Assembly (NCBI GenBank): GCA_027532905.1
Contig: JAPZUA010000002.1
Location: 682,001-746,000, forward strand
DNA: 64,000 bases
Reading direction: 5' to 3'
Source of the DNA: Magnetospirillum sp.
GTDB lineage: Bacteria > Pseudomonadota > Alphaproteobacteria > CACIAM-22H2
Positions within the stretch are counted from its first letter, which is position 1. The number at the start of each line of letters is the position of its first letter. Shown in pieces: positions 52,718 to 61,650 of the stretch. Position numbers and translations under genes: made by a program. The notes under the pieces were generated by a model. That model was not told the origin of the DNA. It was given only the letters and a program-made list of their open reading frames with translations, and ran no database searches.

Positions 52718-54546
52718 GTGCAAAGCTGGCGGCCCTGGCGCAAGCCGGGGCCTGGGACGAGGCGCTGCGTCTGGCGCGCTCGCTCGACGCGGATCCCGCG
52801 AATGAAGCCGACGGCCAGGTCCAATTCGGCTGCGCACAAGTTTTTCTCGCCATGGACGACAAGGTGCGTGCGGCCGTTTGTGCTGCGCGCGCCGTCGCCT
52901 TGCTGCCGGGGCAGGCGGGCCCTTTGATGGTGCGCGCGAGGCTGCATGCGGCCTCGGGCAATGCCGATGCCTCCTTGGCCGATCTGGCCGCCGCCGCCCG
53001 CATCGCCCCCGCCAATGCCGACATACGCGCCCTGCAGGTCGAAATCCTGCACCGCCGCGACCGCTACGCCGAAGCCGCCCGCATCCTCGACGACGCGGCG
53101 GCCGCAGGGGCATCGTCGCCGGCTTTGTTCCATTTCCGCTCGGTGACCGACCTTGCCTTCGGCGACATCACGAAGGCCGAGATTGCCGCGCGCCAAGCGC
53201 TCGTGAGCGCCGCCGATCCGGCGGCCGCACAGCGCTGGCTCGGCACGGTGCTGCTGCAAGACGGCCGCGTGGTCGAGGCGCGCGCGGCTTTTGCCGCCGC
53301 CATCGCCGCCAATCCCAACGACGAGCAGGCCTGGACCGACGATCTGTTTGCGGCCAATTACGATCCCACGCTCGATGAAGCGGCCCTCAAAGCCTGCTAC
53401 GTCGCGTGGGGGCAGCGCTTCGTGCCGGTGCGCGCGGCAAAGCTCGCAGCACCGGCGCTCGGCGGTCGGCGCCTGCGCGTGGGCTACGTGTCGCAGGATC
53501 TGCGGCTGCACTCGATCCGCCATTTCCTGAGCCCCGTCGTTCCGCACCACGACCGCGCGAAGGTCGAGACCTTTGCTTATGCCTCGGTCGCGCGCCCCGA
53601 TGCAGGCACGGCCGCACTGCGCCCGCTGTTCGAAAACTGGCGCGATGCTTCAGCACTCGACGATGCGGCGCTGCTCGATGCAATCCGCCGCGACGGCATC
53701 GACGTGCTCGTCGATCTTGCGGGCCACACGGCGGCCACGCGTTTGAAACTGTTTGCGCGGCGTGCCGCACCCGTGCAGGTCACATGGCTCGGCTATGGCG
53801 GTACGACGGGCGTGCCGGAGATGGACTATTATCTCGGCGATGCGCAGATGCTGCCGCCCGGTGCCGAAGCTGCACTCACCGAGAAACCCTGGCGCTTGCC
53901 GCGCGCGTGCTTCGCCTACGACCCGCCGACGGACATGCCCGATCCCGGGCCGCTGCCCGCACTGGCCGCAGGCTACGTCAAGTTTGCGAGCTTTTCGCGC
54001 CTCGTGCGTCTCAACGACGATGTGATCGCCGCATGGGCGCGCATCCTTGGCGCCGTGCCGAAATCGCGCCTGTTCCTGAACGCTTTGGCTTTCGTCGATG
54101 CGGGTGCGGTTGCGCGCATGCAAGCACGCTTTGCCAAGTATGGGATCGCACCCGAACGCCTTGAACTGCGCTACACGCGCCCACAACCCAAAACGTGGGA
54201 TGCGTATCGAACCGTCGATATAGCCCTCGACCCGTTCGCGCATAATGGCGGCGTCACCAGCTTCGAAGCCTTGTGGATGGGCGCACCTTTGGTGAGTTTG
54301 CGTGCTCGTCCGCCTTTGGGCCGCTATGGCGATTGCCTTCTGTCGGCCCTCAACCTCGCCGACTGGTGCACCGACACCCTGGACGCATATGTCGCCCGCG
54401 CAATTGCCGCTGCACACGATCTCGACAGGCTGGCGGCCTTGCGCGAAGGCATGCGCATCCGCATGCGTGCGAGCGCACTTTGCGACGGCCCCGGCCTCGC
54501 CGCCGCTATGGACGCGGCGTTCAGGGAAATGCGCGAAGCGGCTTAA
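52714..54546 (+). CDS. TPR plus O-GlcNAc-transferase-like glycosyltransferase (GT41)
   Basis: 610 residues, GTG start overlapping motA. N-terminal TPR-like helices (about 1-220) precede a SPINDLY/OGT catalytic region: [19 protein letters not shown], then [19 protein letters not shown] and [20 protein letters not shown], ending [20 protein letters not shown]. The family transfers sugars from UDP- or NDP-donors to Ser/Thr of proteins. By coupling to motA it may glycosylate flagellar or surface proteins, but that is inference. The stop overlaps glcB's by 4 bp (TTAA). Confidence 0.9.
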   Translation: MSAKLAALAQAGAWDEALRLARSLDADPANEADGQVQFGCAQVFLAMDDKVRAAVCAARAVALLPGQAGPLMVRARLHAASGNADASLADLAAAARIAPANADIRALQVEILHRRDRYAEAARILDDAAAAGASSPALFHFRSVTDLAFGDITKAEIAARQALVSAADPAAAQRWLGTVLLQDGRVVEARAAFAAAIAANPNDEQAWTDDLFAANYDPTLDEAALKACYVAWGQRFVPVRAAKLAAPALGGRRLRVGYVSQDLRLHSIRHFLSPVVPHHDRAKVETFAYASVARPDAGTAALRPLFENWRDASALDDAALLDAIRRDGIDVLVDLAGHTAATRLKLFARRAAPVQVTWLGYGGTTGVPEMDYYLGDAQMLPPGAEAALTEKPWRLPRACFAYDPPTDMPDPGPLPALAAGYVKFASFSRLVRLNDDVIAAWARILGAVPKSRLFLNALAFVDAGAVARMQARFAKYGIAPERLELRYTRPQPKTWDAYRTVDIALDPFAHNGGVTSFEALWMGAPLVSLRARPPLGRYGDCLLSALNLADWCTDTLDAYVARAIAAAHDLDRLAALREGMRIRMRASALCDGPGLAAAMDAAFREMREAA

Positions 54547-56711
54547 CCGGCCGCTTTGAGCTTGCGGCGGTAGGCGTGTAGCAGCGGTTCGGTGTAGCCG
54601 CTGGGCTGGACCGTGCCCTCGAACACGAGCGCGCAGGCGGCTTGGAAGGCGATGCTCGTGTCGAAATTCGGCGCCATCGGGCGGTAGAGCTTGTCGCCGG
54701 CGTTCTGGCCGTCGACCACGGCCGCCATGCGCTTCATCGTGTCCATGACCTGGTCCTTCGTGCACACGCCGTGCACGAGCCAGTTTGCGATGTGTTGGCT
54801 CGAGATGCGCAAGGTCGCGCGGTCTTCCATGAGGCCGACATTGTGGATGTCCGGCACCTTCGAGCAGCCGATACCCTGGTCGATCCAGCGCACCACGTAG
54901 CCCAGAATGCCTTGCGCGTTGTTTTCGAGTTCGGCCGTGATGTCGGCAGCCGACCAGTTGATGCCGCGGGCGAGCGGGATTGTCAGCAGGTCCGAGAGTT
55001 TGGCGGGTGCACGCTTGGCGATTTCGGCTTGCCGCGCGGCAACGTCGATCTGGTGGTAGTGCAACGCATGCAGCGTCGCGGCGGTGGGCGAGGGCACCCA
55101 CGCCGTGTTGGCCCCCGCCATCGGGTGGGCCGCCTTGGCCTTCAGCATGTCGGCCATGCGGTCGGGCATCGCCCACATGCCCTTGCCGATCTGCGCCTTG
55201 CCGGCCAGTCCGCAGGCAAGGCCGATATCGACGTTGCGGTCTTCGTAGGCGGATATCCAGGCGGCGTTTTTCATGTCGGCTTTGCGCACCATGGCACCCG
55301 CCTGCATCGAGGTGTGCATCTCGTCGCCGGTACGGTCGAGGAAGCCAGTATTGATGAACGCAACCCGGTCCTTCACGGCGCGGATGCATTCTTTGAGGTT
55401 CGCACTCGTGCGGCGCTCCTCGTCCATGATGCCGATCTTTATCGTGTTGGCTGGCAGGCCAAGCAGCGTTTCGATGCGCGCGAACAATTCGCCCGCAAAG
55501 GCGGCTTCGGCGGGCCCGTGCATTTTGGGCTTCACGATATAGACCGAGCCCGTGCGGCTGTTGCGAAGCTTGCCGCTTCCCTTGAGATCGTGAAGCGCCA
55601 CGAGGGAAGTAACGATACCGTCGAGAATGCCTTCAGGCGTCTCGGAGCCGTCTTCCATCAGCACGGCGTCCATCGTCATCAGATGGCCGACATTGCGGAT
55701 GAACATGAGGCTGCGCCCGTGCAGTGCCAGCGAGCCGCCATTGGCGCTCGTGTAGACGCGGTCGGGATTGAGTGCCCGCGCGACGGTTTTGCCGCCTTTT
55801 TCGAAGTTCGCTTCGAGCGTGCCCTGCATAAGGCCGAGCCAATTGCGATAGACGACCACCTTGTCGGCGGCATCGACGGCGGCGATGCTGTCTTCGCAGT
55901 CCATGATCGTCGTGAGGGCGGATTCGAGCACAATGTCGGCCACGTGTGCGGCATCGGTCTTGCCGATCGGATGGCCAGCGTCGACGACGATCTCGAAATG
56001 CAGGCCGTTGTTCTTGAGCAGCACGCACGACGGGGCGCCCGCATTGCCGCGATAGCCAACGAACTTGGCGGGATCCGAAAGGCATGCCTTAGTGCCGTTC
56101 TTGAGCGTGACCGACAACGCACCGCCCTCGACCGCATACAGCGCGGCATCCTTGTGCGAAGCCCCTTTGAGCGGGGCCGCCTCGTCGAGGAAAGCACGCG
56201 CGCGCGCGATGACTTGGGCCCCGCGCTTGGCATCGAAACCTTTGACCGTCGGGTCGGGCAGGGTGCCCATTGCGTCGGTACCGTAGAACGCATCGTAGAG
56301 CGAACCCCAGCGCGCATTGGCGGCGTTGAGCGCAAAACGCGTGTTCATGACCGGTACAACAAGCTGCGGGCCTGCCATGCGCGCGACTTCGTCGTCCGTA
56401 CCGGTCGTCCCCACCGTGAAGGCCGGGCCCTCGGGTGCGAGATAGCCGATCTCGCGCAGATAGGCTTCGTAGGCCGCCGGATCGACCGGCTTGCCAGCGT
56501 GCTTCCTGTGCCACGCGTCGATCTGGCTCTGCAGCCGGTCGCGTTCGGCGAGCAAGGCGCGGTTCTTCGGCGTGAGGTCGCGGAAGATCGCGGCGAACCC
56601 GGCCCAGAAAGCGGCCGCATCGAGGCCCGTCCCCGGCAGCGCTTCGGCTTCGACGAAGCGGTAGAGCTCGGCATCGATCTTGAGACCGGCAAGGTCGCGC
56701 ATCTGGGGCAT
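54543..56711 (-). CDS. glcB: Malate synthase G
   Basis: 722 residues, typical GlcB size. Condenses glyoxylate with acetyl-CoA to malate. Signatures: [20 protein letters not shown] (Mg-binding Glu/Asp region), [20 protein letters not shown] and [16 protein letters not shown]. It also includes [17 protein letters not shown]. Divergent from an IclR-family gene over a 133-bp gap that contains a 15-bp palindrome. Isocitrate lyase is not in the window, so glycolate or glyoxylate disposal is as likely as the full glyoxylate cycle. Confidence 0.96.
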   Translation of the reverse strand: MPQMRDLAGLKIDAELYRFVEAEALPGTGLDAAAFWAGFAAIFRDLTPKNRALLAERDRLQSQIDAWHRKHAGKPVDPAAYEAYLREIGYLAPEGPAFTVGTTGTDDEVARMAGPQLVVPVMNTRFALNAANARWGSLYDAFYGTDAMGTLPDPTVKGFDAKRGAQVIARARAFLDEAAPLKGASHKDAALYAVEGGALSVTLKNGTKACLSDPAKFVGYRGNAGAPSCVLLKNNGLHFEIVVDAGHPIGKTDAAHVADIVLESALTTIMDCEDSIAAVDAADKVVVYRNWLGLMQGTLEANFEKGGKTVARALNPDRVYTSANGGSLALHGRSLMFIRNVGHLMTMDAVLMEDGSETPEGILDGIVTSLVALHDLKGSGKLRNSRTGSVYIVKPKMHGPAEAAFAGELFARIETLLGLPANTIKIGIMDEERRTSANLKECIRAVKDRVAFINTGFLDRTGDEMHTSMQAGAMVRKADMKNAAWISAYEDRNVDIGLACGLAGKAQIGKGMWAMPDRMADMLKAKAAHPMAGANTAWVPSPTAATLHALHYHQIDVAARQAEIAKRAPAKLSDLLTIPLARGINWSAADITAELENNAQGILGYVVRWIDQGIGCSKVPDIHNVGLMEDRATLRISSQHIANWLVHGVCTKDQVMDTMKRMAAVVDGQNAGDKLYRPMAPNFDTSIAFQAACALVFEGTVQPSGYTEPLLHAYRRKLKAAG

Positions 56712-56792
56712 GGGATTTCCTCGGGGGCAAAACGGAGACGAGACTGGCGGATAGACGCTTTATCGGCCGAACGCAACGCCCGACAGAACTCT

Positions 56793-56807
56793 TTCCGCAT
56801 TGTGGAA
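56793..56807. promoter_or_regulatory. Candidate IclR-type operator between glcB and iclR-family gene
   Basis: TTCCGCA-T-TGTGGAA is a 15-bp dyad with a single mismatch pair, 38 bp before the regulator ATG and 82 bp before the glcB start. IclR-family operators are palindromes with TTCC/GGAA-like arms. Position fits divergent control by the adjacent regulator. Confidence 0.4.
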
Positions 56808-56844
56808 GGGATGGGATAAGGGGCGGTTTCCGGGAGATATCGAA

Positions 56845-57630
56845 ATGGCGATGCGAAAGTCCGAACGTTCAGGTCAGGTCCAGGTTCTGAGCCGTGCGCT
56901 CGCGATCCTCAATCGCCTGGCGGCGGCCGACGGCGGCTTGTCGCTGACCGAGATCGCCAAGGCGGCGTCGCTTGCCCCTTCGACCGCGCACCGCATCCTC
57001 ACCTCGCTGCAGGCCGAGCGTTTCGTGCGCTACGACGCCGAAACGCGCGGCTGGACGGTCGGCGTGCAGGCCTTCATGGCCGGGGCGGCGTTTCTCAAAA
57101 CCCGCAACGTGGCGCAGATGGCGCGCGCGCCCATGCGCAGCCTCATGGAGCGCAGCGGCGAGACCGTCAATCTCGCCCTCGAAGACCAGGGGGCGGCCGT
57201 CTATGTGGCGCAGATCGAATGCCGCGAGATGATGCGCAGCTTCGCGCGGCTGGGGGCACGCGTGCCGCTGCATTGCTCGGGCGTGGGCAAGGCGCTGCTC
57301 GCGGCGATGGACGAGGCCGCCTTCGCCGCCTTCGCGCGCAAACGCACGCTTGTGCCGGCAACCAAGCATTCGCTGAAGACCGCATCGGCCTTGCGCGCCG
57401 ACATCGAGCGCACGCGCCAACGCGGCTATGCGCTCGACGACGAGGAACATGCGGTGGGCTTGCGCTGCGTGGCGGCTGCCGTTACCGACGAGCAGGGACG
57501 GGCGGCCTGTGCGGTATCGCTGTCGGGGCCCAAGGCGCGCATTGCCGACGCGCGGCTTGCCGAGCTTGGCGCCATGGTCGCCGAAACTGCTCGGCTGATT
57601 ACGGCCGAAATCGGTGGCAGGGCGCCTTAA
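56845..57630 (+). CDS. IclR-family transcriptional regulator
   Basis: 261 residues from ATG 56,845, with GGGAG eight bases upstream. Winged HTH (about 12-80): VLSRALAILNRLAAADGGLS, then LTEIAKAASLAPSTAHRILT. The effector domain (about 90-255) contains SGETVNLALEDQGAAVYVAQ, RVPLHCSGVGKALLAAM and GYALDDEEHAVGLRCVAAAV. Divergent from glcB and so the likely controller of glyoxylate use, perhaps sensing glyoxylate or allantoin-like ligands. The stop overlaps the convergent small gene (TTAA). Confidence 0.9.
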   Translation: MAMRKSERSGQVQVLSRALAILNRLAAADGGLSLTEIAKAASLAPSTAHRILTSLQAERFVRYDAETRGWTVGVQAFMAGAAFLKTRNVAQMARAPMRSLMERSGETVNLALEDQGAAVYVAQIECREMMRSFARLGARVPLHCSGVGKALLAAMDEAAFAAFARKRTLVPATKHSLKTASALRADIERTRQRGYALDDEEHAVGLRCVAAAVTDEQGRAACAVSLSGPKARIADARLAELGAMVAETARLITAEIGGRAP

Positions 57631-57935
57631 CGCTTGGGCGGCAGCGACTTCGGCAGCGGCGTTTTGGTCGGGGTCGTGTAGCGCTTGGCCGGCACGGTCT
57701 GGCCCGGCAACCATTTTTTGAGATTCTGCGGCTTGGTTGGGCGTTTGCCGACAGTCGCCTCTTCGAGCTTGTCGGCCAGGCTCTTGTAGGCGTCCATAGT
57801 CATGGCGAGCATGTCCTTGCCAGCAATGCCCATGGCGATCGCCGAATCGCCCTTCATCTGCGCCTGGCGCAGCAGATAGACCATCAATTTGGCCTCGTCG
57901 GCCGAGATTTTGAGTGTAAAAACTGGCCCTGACAT
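57627..57935 (-). CDS. Small hypothetical protein, basic C-terminus
   Basis: 102 residues. The first 65 form helices (ISADEAKLMVYLLRQAQMKG; MDAYKSLADKLEEATVG) and the rest is Lys/Pro/Thr-rich tail (TKTPLPKSLPPKR). No signal peptide. Family not recognised. Its stop overlaps that of the IclR gene, and its start is divergent from rodA across 91 bp. Confidence 0.55.
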   Translation of the reverse strand: MSGPVFTLKISADEAKLMVYLLRQAQMKGDSAIAMGIAGKDMLAMTMDAYKSLADKLEEATVGKRPTKPQNLKKWLPGQTVPAKRYTTPTKTPLPKSLPPKR

Positions 57936-58026
57936 TGCCGCTGCTCCGGTCGATTCGCCGATATCGGCCAGTTTAACACGTTCAATGGCGCGGATGCGGC
58001 GGCTGGGTTATTCTTGCGGGATCATC

Positions 58027-59175
58027 ATGGCTATCGGTCTCACAACCCAACGCGCGCGCCCCAGTCTGCTCGCCCGGCTCAAAGACGTGCCGTGGCTGCT
58101 GGTTCTGCTCGTGGTCGGGCTCACGGGTGTGAGCTGCGGAATGCTCTATTCGGCCGCCGGCGGCGATTGGGAGCCGTGGGCGCAGCGCCAGGCGATCTTT
58201 GTGGCCGTCGGCGTGGTGCTGATGCTGGCTGCGGCCTTGCTCGACATCCGCACCTGGTTTCGCTTTGCTTATCTGTTCTACGTGGCGGGCGTGCTGCTGC
58301 TGCTCGGCGTCGAGATTGCGGGCGTGGCCGGCATGGGCGCCAAGCGCTGGCTCGATTTGGGCTTCGTTCGCATCCAGCCGTCGGAATTCGTGAAGATCGG
58401 CGTGGTGCTTGTGCTCGCGCGCTATTTCCACGGCATGCCGCAGGAGCGCATCGGCAATCCGCTGTTTTTGCTGTGGCCGGCGTTCTTGGTGCTGCTGCCC
58501 GCAGTCCTCGTGCTGGTGCAGCCGAAGCTCGGCTCGGCCGTGCTGATCGGCTTCACCGCCCTTGTCGTGTTTTTTGTGGCCGGCGTGCGGCTGTGGAAAT
58601 TCGTCGTGCTGGGCGGGCTCGTGGCGGCGGCGGTCCCCATCGCGTGGAGTTTCCTGCACGACTACCAGAAGCGCCGCGTGTTGACGTTCCTCAACCCCGA
58701 GAGCGATCCGCTGGGTTCGGGCTACCACATCATCCAGTCGCGCATTGCGCTGGGTTCGGGCGGCATCTGGGGCAAGGGCTTTGCGCAAGGCTCGCAGAGC
58801 CAGCTGCAGTTCCTGCCCGAAAAACAGACCGACTTCATCTTCGCGGTGCTGGCCGAGGAGTTCGGCCTTGCGGGCTCGTTGGGGCTGCTTGTCGTTTATC
58901 TGTGCATTCTCGCGTTTCTGCTCGGCATTGCGGCGCGCACGCGCAGCCAGTTCGCGCGCCTGCTCGCGATTGGCGTGGCGGCGATGTTCTTCGCCAACGT
59001 GTTCGTGAACATCGCGATGGTCACGGGCCTGCTGCCCGTGGTCGGCGAACCGCTGCCGCTGATGTCGCTCGGCGGCTCGGCCATGATCGCGACCTTGACG
59101 GCCCTCGGCCTTGCGATGAGCGCGTTCGTCGGCCGCGACCGCACGATCTCGCGCTCGGGCGACGACACGGTCTAA
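58027..59175 (+). CDS. rodA: Rod-shape-determining protein RodA (SEDS peptidoglycan polymerase)
   Basis: 382 residues, ten membrane segments. SEDS signatures: KRWLDLGFVRIQPSEFVKI, RVLTFLNPESDPLGSGYHII, QFLPEKQTDFIFAVLAEEFG and EPLPLMSLGGSAM. FtsW and RodA are close relatives; the FLNPESDPLGSGYHI and GIWGKGFAQGSQ wording favours RodA. Polymerises peptidoglycan for cell elongation with a class B PBP, which is not in this window. The usual QPDLGT reads QPKLGS here. Stop overlaps the cupin gene (CTAA). Confidence 0.9.
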   Translation: MAIGLTTQRARPSLLARLKDVPWLLVLLVVGLTGVSCGMLYSAAGGDWEPWAQRQAIFVAVGVVLMLAAALLDIRTWFRFAYLFYVAGVLLLLGVEIAGVAGMGAKRWLDLGFVRIQPSEFVKIGVVLVLARYFHGMPQERIGNPLFLLWPAFLVLLPAVLVLVQPKLGSAVLIGFTALVVFFVAGVRLWKFVVLGGLVAAAVPIAWSFLHDYQKRRVLTFLNPESDPLGSGYHIIQSRIALGSGGIWGKGFAQGSQSQLQFLPEKQTDFIFAVLAEEFGLAGSLGLLVVYLCILAFLLGIAARTRSQFARLLAIGVAAMFFANVFVNIAMVTGLLPVVGEPLPLMSLGGSAMIATLTALGLAMSAFVGRDRTISRSGDDTV

Positions 59176-59537
59176 TCGGGCCTTACGTACCGCGTTTCCC
59201 AAGGCCCCGAGGCCACGCCGAAGATCAGCGTGTCGACATCCGCACCGTCGAAATGGATTTCGTCGCGCGGCACGATCAGCAGCGACTGCGCCGGATAGAC
59301 GCGCGTTGCGGCGCGATCGAAAGCGGGCCCGAGCCCGAACTTTAGAGCGCCCTCGAGAACGAGGATGCGCGCGTCGCCCGTGTGCCAATGCGGGCGGTCC
59401 CACAACCCGGCGGGCAGAAAAAACAGATAGCTGAAACTGCCGCCCGGGACGGTCTTGTCGCCTTCAAGCAACGCGTATTTGGAACCGTCGGCGGCGATTT
59501 CCTGCCACGCGATGCGGGCGAGATCGAAACTTTGCAT
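59172..59537 (-). CDS. Cupin-domain protein
   Basis: 121 residues, single small beta-barrel cupin. GGSFSYLFFLPAGLWDRPHW includes the first metal-binding HxH-type element (RPHWHTGDARILVLEG). The second His is probably in PRDEIHFDG. ChrR- or DUF4437-like; a metal-dependent function is possible but not identified. Transcribed leftward, convergent with rodA. The next gene upstream lies 30 bp away and may share a transcript. Confidence 0.75.
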   Translation of the reverse strand: MQSFDLARIAWQEIAADGSKYALLEGDKTVPGGSFSYLFFLPAGLWDRPHWHTGDARILVLEGALKFGLGPAFDRAATRVYPAQSLLIVPRDEIHFDGADVDTLIFGVASGPWETRYVRPD

Positions 59538-59567
59538 GCGCGATGGAAACGCGCCTGCGGTGTCGCG

Positions 59568-60818
59568 TCATTCCGATTCTTGCGGCGATTTCGGCTTTTC
59601 GCCCGCACTTGCTTCAAGCCCGTAGGGGCGCACGAGGTTCCAGACATGGGCCGGCACCATGTTGCGCAAGCGTCGCGGCTTTTCGCGGCGCAGATGCACG
59701 ACCGTTTCGCATGCCTTCATCTCCACGCGTGCGCGCGCGAATTCGATCCCGCGCGGGCCGATGCGCGGCATGAGGAAGCTCACGATCGGGCGCAGCCAAT
59801 TGGGCATGCGCCGCAAAGGCAGGCCGCCCGCCGCCCGCAGCGTATTGGCAAGGAAGCCTTTGACCGCCCCTTGGCGCTTGCCGGCAGTACCCGGTGCTTG
59901 CGCCACAAGCTCGTCGCCAAGCAGATCCACAAGCTCCTGGCCGCGCACGTTGCGCACCAGCAGCCATTGCGCACCCTGGCCGCCCATATAGCCCACCGTG
60001 ATGTCGGCGAGCACGTTTGTGTAGTCCACACAGGTGCGGCAGGTCAGCGGGAAAAAATCGGCGGGCAATTTCGAGATCGGCAGATCGAGGAACGGCACGG
60101 TGCGATGCGTGCCGTCGTCGAAGCGCAGCTCGACGCGGTAGTCGGCGCGGAATTCGAGATACGAAATCGAGCCGGGATTGGGATCGAGAAGGTCGAGAAA
60201 TTTGTGGAAGTTTTCGGTCGTGGTGTTGTCCGAACACGGCGTGCCGATAACGTAGAGCCGCTCGAAACCGAACTCGGCCTCAAGTGCTCGCAGTGCATAG
60301 ACTTGGCACGGGATGCCGACGATCGCGAGACGCTTGAAGCCGCGCGCGCGCGCGGGCTCGAGCAACGCCAGCAGCGGCGCATAGCCCATGCGCATGCCGC
60401 GACACGCCGCCATGCCGGCCGCCGTCGTCACGAGCACGGGCACGGGGCGCCAGCGGTCGTTTTTGTCGGGGGCAACGGCGAGAACCGCGTCCACCGCTTT
60501 TGTCTCAAGCAGCTTCTCGGCGATGCGCGTGGCGATGCCGGTCCATTGCGCGCCTTCGATGGGCGTTTTTAGACGCGCGCGCAGCATGCGCTGGAAGGGT
60601 CCGAAATGCATTTCGTCGACGCGCGCCGGATCGCGCGTGCGACCATGCACCTGTTCTTCGAGCCGCGCATAGTCGGGCTTGATGAACTGGCACGCACTCC
60701 CGCATTGCTTGGGATTCGCCATGCGCGAAACGCCGCAATCTGTGCACAGATCGCGCGGGGCTGCGGCGGCAAGGGGCGGGGCCCAGACGGGGGCGGCGGA
60801 ATCGTCGGAATAGCGCAT
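59568..60818 (-). CDS. FrhB/BciB-like iron-sulfur flavoprotein (candidate 8-vinyl reductase)
   Basis: 416 residues. N-terminal Cys cluster: LCTDCGVSRMANPKQCGSAC; further Cys in GIPCQVYALRALEAEFG, GTPCSDN and LTCRTCVDYTN, consistent with two [4Fe-4S] clusters. FrhB N- and C-terminal flavoprotein regions are visible, including SISYLEFRADYRVELRF and DITVGYMGGQGAQWLLVRN. This architecture is that of BciB (divinyl chlorophyllide 8-vinyl reductase) and plant HCAR. If BciB, the organism could make bacteriochlorophyll; F420-dependent relatives are an alternative. No other pigment genes are in the window. Confidence 0.7.
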   Translation of the reverse strand: MRYSDDSAAPVWAPPLAAAAPRDLCTDCGVSRMANPKQCGSACQFIKPDYARLEEQVHGRTRDPARVDEMHFGPFQRMLRARLKTPIEGAQWTGIATRIAEKLLETKAVDAVLAVAPDKNDRWRPVPVLVTTAAGMAACRGMRMGYAPLLALLEPARARGFKRLAIVGIPCQVYALRALEAEFGFERLYVIGTPCSDNTTTENFHKFLDLLDPNPGSISYLEFRADYRVELRFDDGTHRTVPFLDLPISKLPADFFPLTCRTCVDYTNVLADITVGYMGGQGAQWLLVRNVRGQELVDLLGDELVAQAPGTAGKRQGAVKGFLANTLRAAGGLPLRRMPNWLRPIVSFLMPRIGPRGIEFARARVEMKACETVVHLRREKPRRLRNMVPAHVWNLVRPYGLEASAGEKPKSPQESE

Positions 60819-60889
60819 CGCTTGGAGACTAACAGCCCCCGGCGCGGCTACAATGGTTTCCGTTGCCAGCTCGGGGGGAAACAGACGCC

Positions 60890-61273
60890 ATGGCCGTAAC
60901 GGGGATGAACCATTTCACGATCATCGCGCGCGATCTCGAAGAGACGAGGCGCTTCTATAGCGACGTGATCGGGCTTGCCGAGGGCTTTCGCCCCGATCTG
61001 GGGTTTCCCGGCGCCTGGTTCTATGTCGGCGAGCATTGGGTGCTGCATGTCGTGGCCGGGCGCGCCGTGCCCGAGCCGCCAGCAGGCGTAATCGACCATA
61101 TGGCTTTTTCGGCGACCGGGCTTGCCGCCACACAAACCAAGCTCAAGGCGCTGGGCCTGCCGCACCGCCTGATCCGCCAGCCTGAAACGCTTGTCTGGCA
61201 GATATTCTTGACCGATCCCAACGGTGCCAAGGTCGAGCTCGATTTTGCGCCCGACGAAGTTAGCGCCGCATAG
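60890..61273 (+). CDS. VOC-superfamily (glyoxalase-like) protein
   Basis: 127 residues from ATG 60,890, with a GGGGGGAA ribosome site. It begins MNHFTIIARDLEETRRFYSD and has FYVGEHWVLHVVAG in the first half and FLTDPNGAKVELDF at the end. The His in MNHFT, the His in VLHVV and the Glu in KVELDF could form a metal site. Probably a dioxygenase, isomerase or resistance-type VOC enzyme; substrate unknown. 8 bp before the DUF486 gene, likely one transcript. Confidence 0.85.
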   Translation: MAVTGMNHFTIIARDLEETRRFYSDVIGLAEGFRPDLGFPGAWFYVGEHWVLHVVAGRAVPEPPAGVIDHMAFSATGLAATQTKLKALGLPHRLIRQPETLVWQIFLTDPNGAKVELDFAPDEVSAA

Positions 61274-61281
61274 AGGCCCCA

Positions 61282-61650
61282 ATGCTGAGTATTCTGGGCT
61301 CGCCCGCCGTCGCGCCGTTCTTGCTGCTGATCGCGTCCAACGCCTTCATGACGTTCGCGTGGTACGGCCATCTCAAATTCCCGGACCGGGCCTTGTGGCT
61401 CGTGGTGCTGGCAAGCTGGGGGATCGCATTTTTCGAATATTGTTTGGCGGTCCCTGCTAACCGCATCGGCCACCAGGTCTATTCGGCGGCCCAACTCAAG
61501 ACGATCCAGGAGGTCGTCACACTCGGCGTCTTCGCGTTGTTCTCGGTCTTTTGGCTTGGCGAGAAACTGACGATCAACCACGCGATCGGTTTTGCGCTGA
61601 TCTGTGCGGGCGCGTTCTTCGTGTTCAAGGCGCCGATCGAGATCGGTTGA
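61282..61650 (+). CDS. DUF486 (DMT-like) membrane protein
   Basis: 122 residues with four hydrophobic helices: PFLLLIASNAFMTFAWYGHL, LWLVVLASWGIAFFEYCLAV, VVTLGVFALFSVFWLG and NHAIGFALICAGAFFVF. The conserved RIGHQVYSAAQLKTIQEVVT of DUF486 is intact. The family looks like a half-size drug/metabolite transporter that dimerises. Substrate unknown. The stop abuts that of the convergent chemoreceptor (TGATCA). Confidence 0.9.
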   Translation: MLSILGSPAVAPFLLLIASNAFMTFAWYGHLKFPDRALWLVVLASWGIAFFEYCLAVPANRIGHQVYSAAQLKTIQEVVTLGVFALFSVFWLGEKLTINHAIGFALICAGAFFVFKAPIEIG

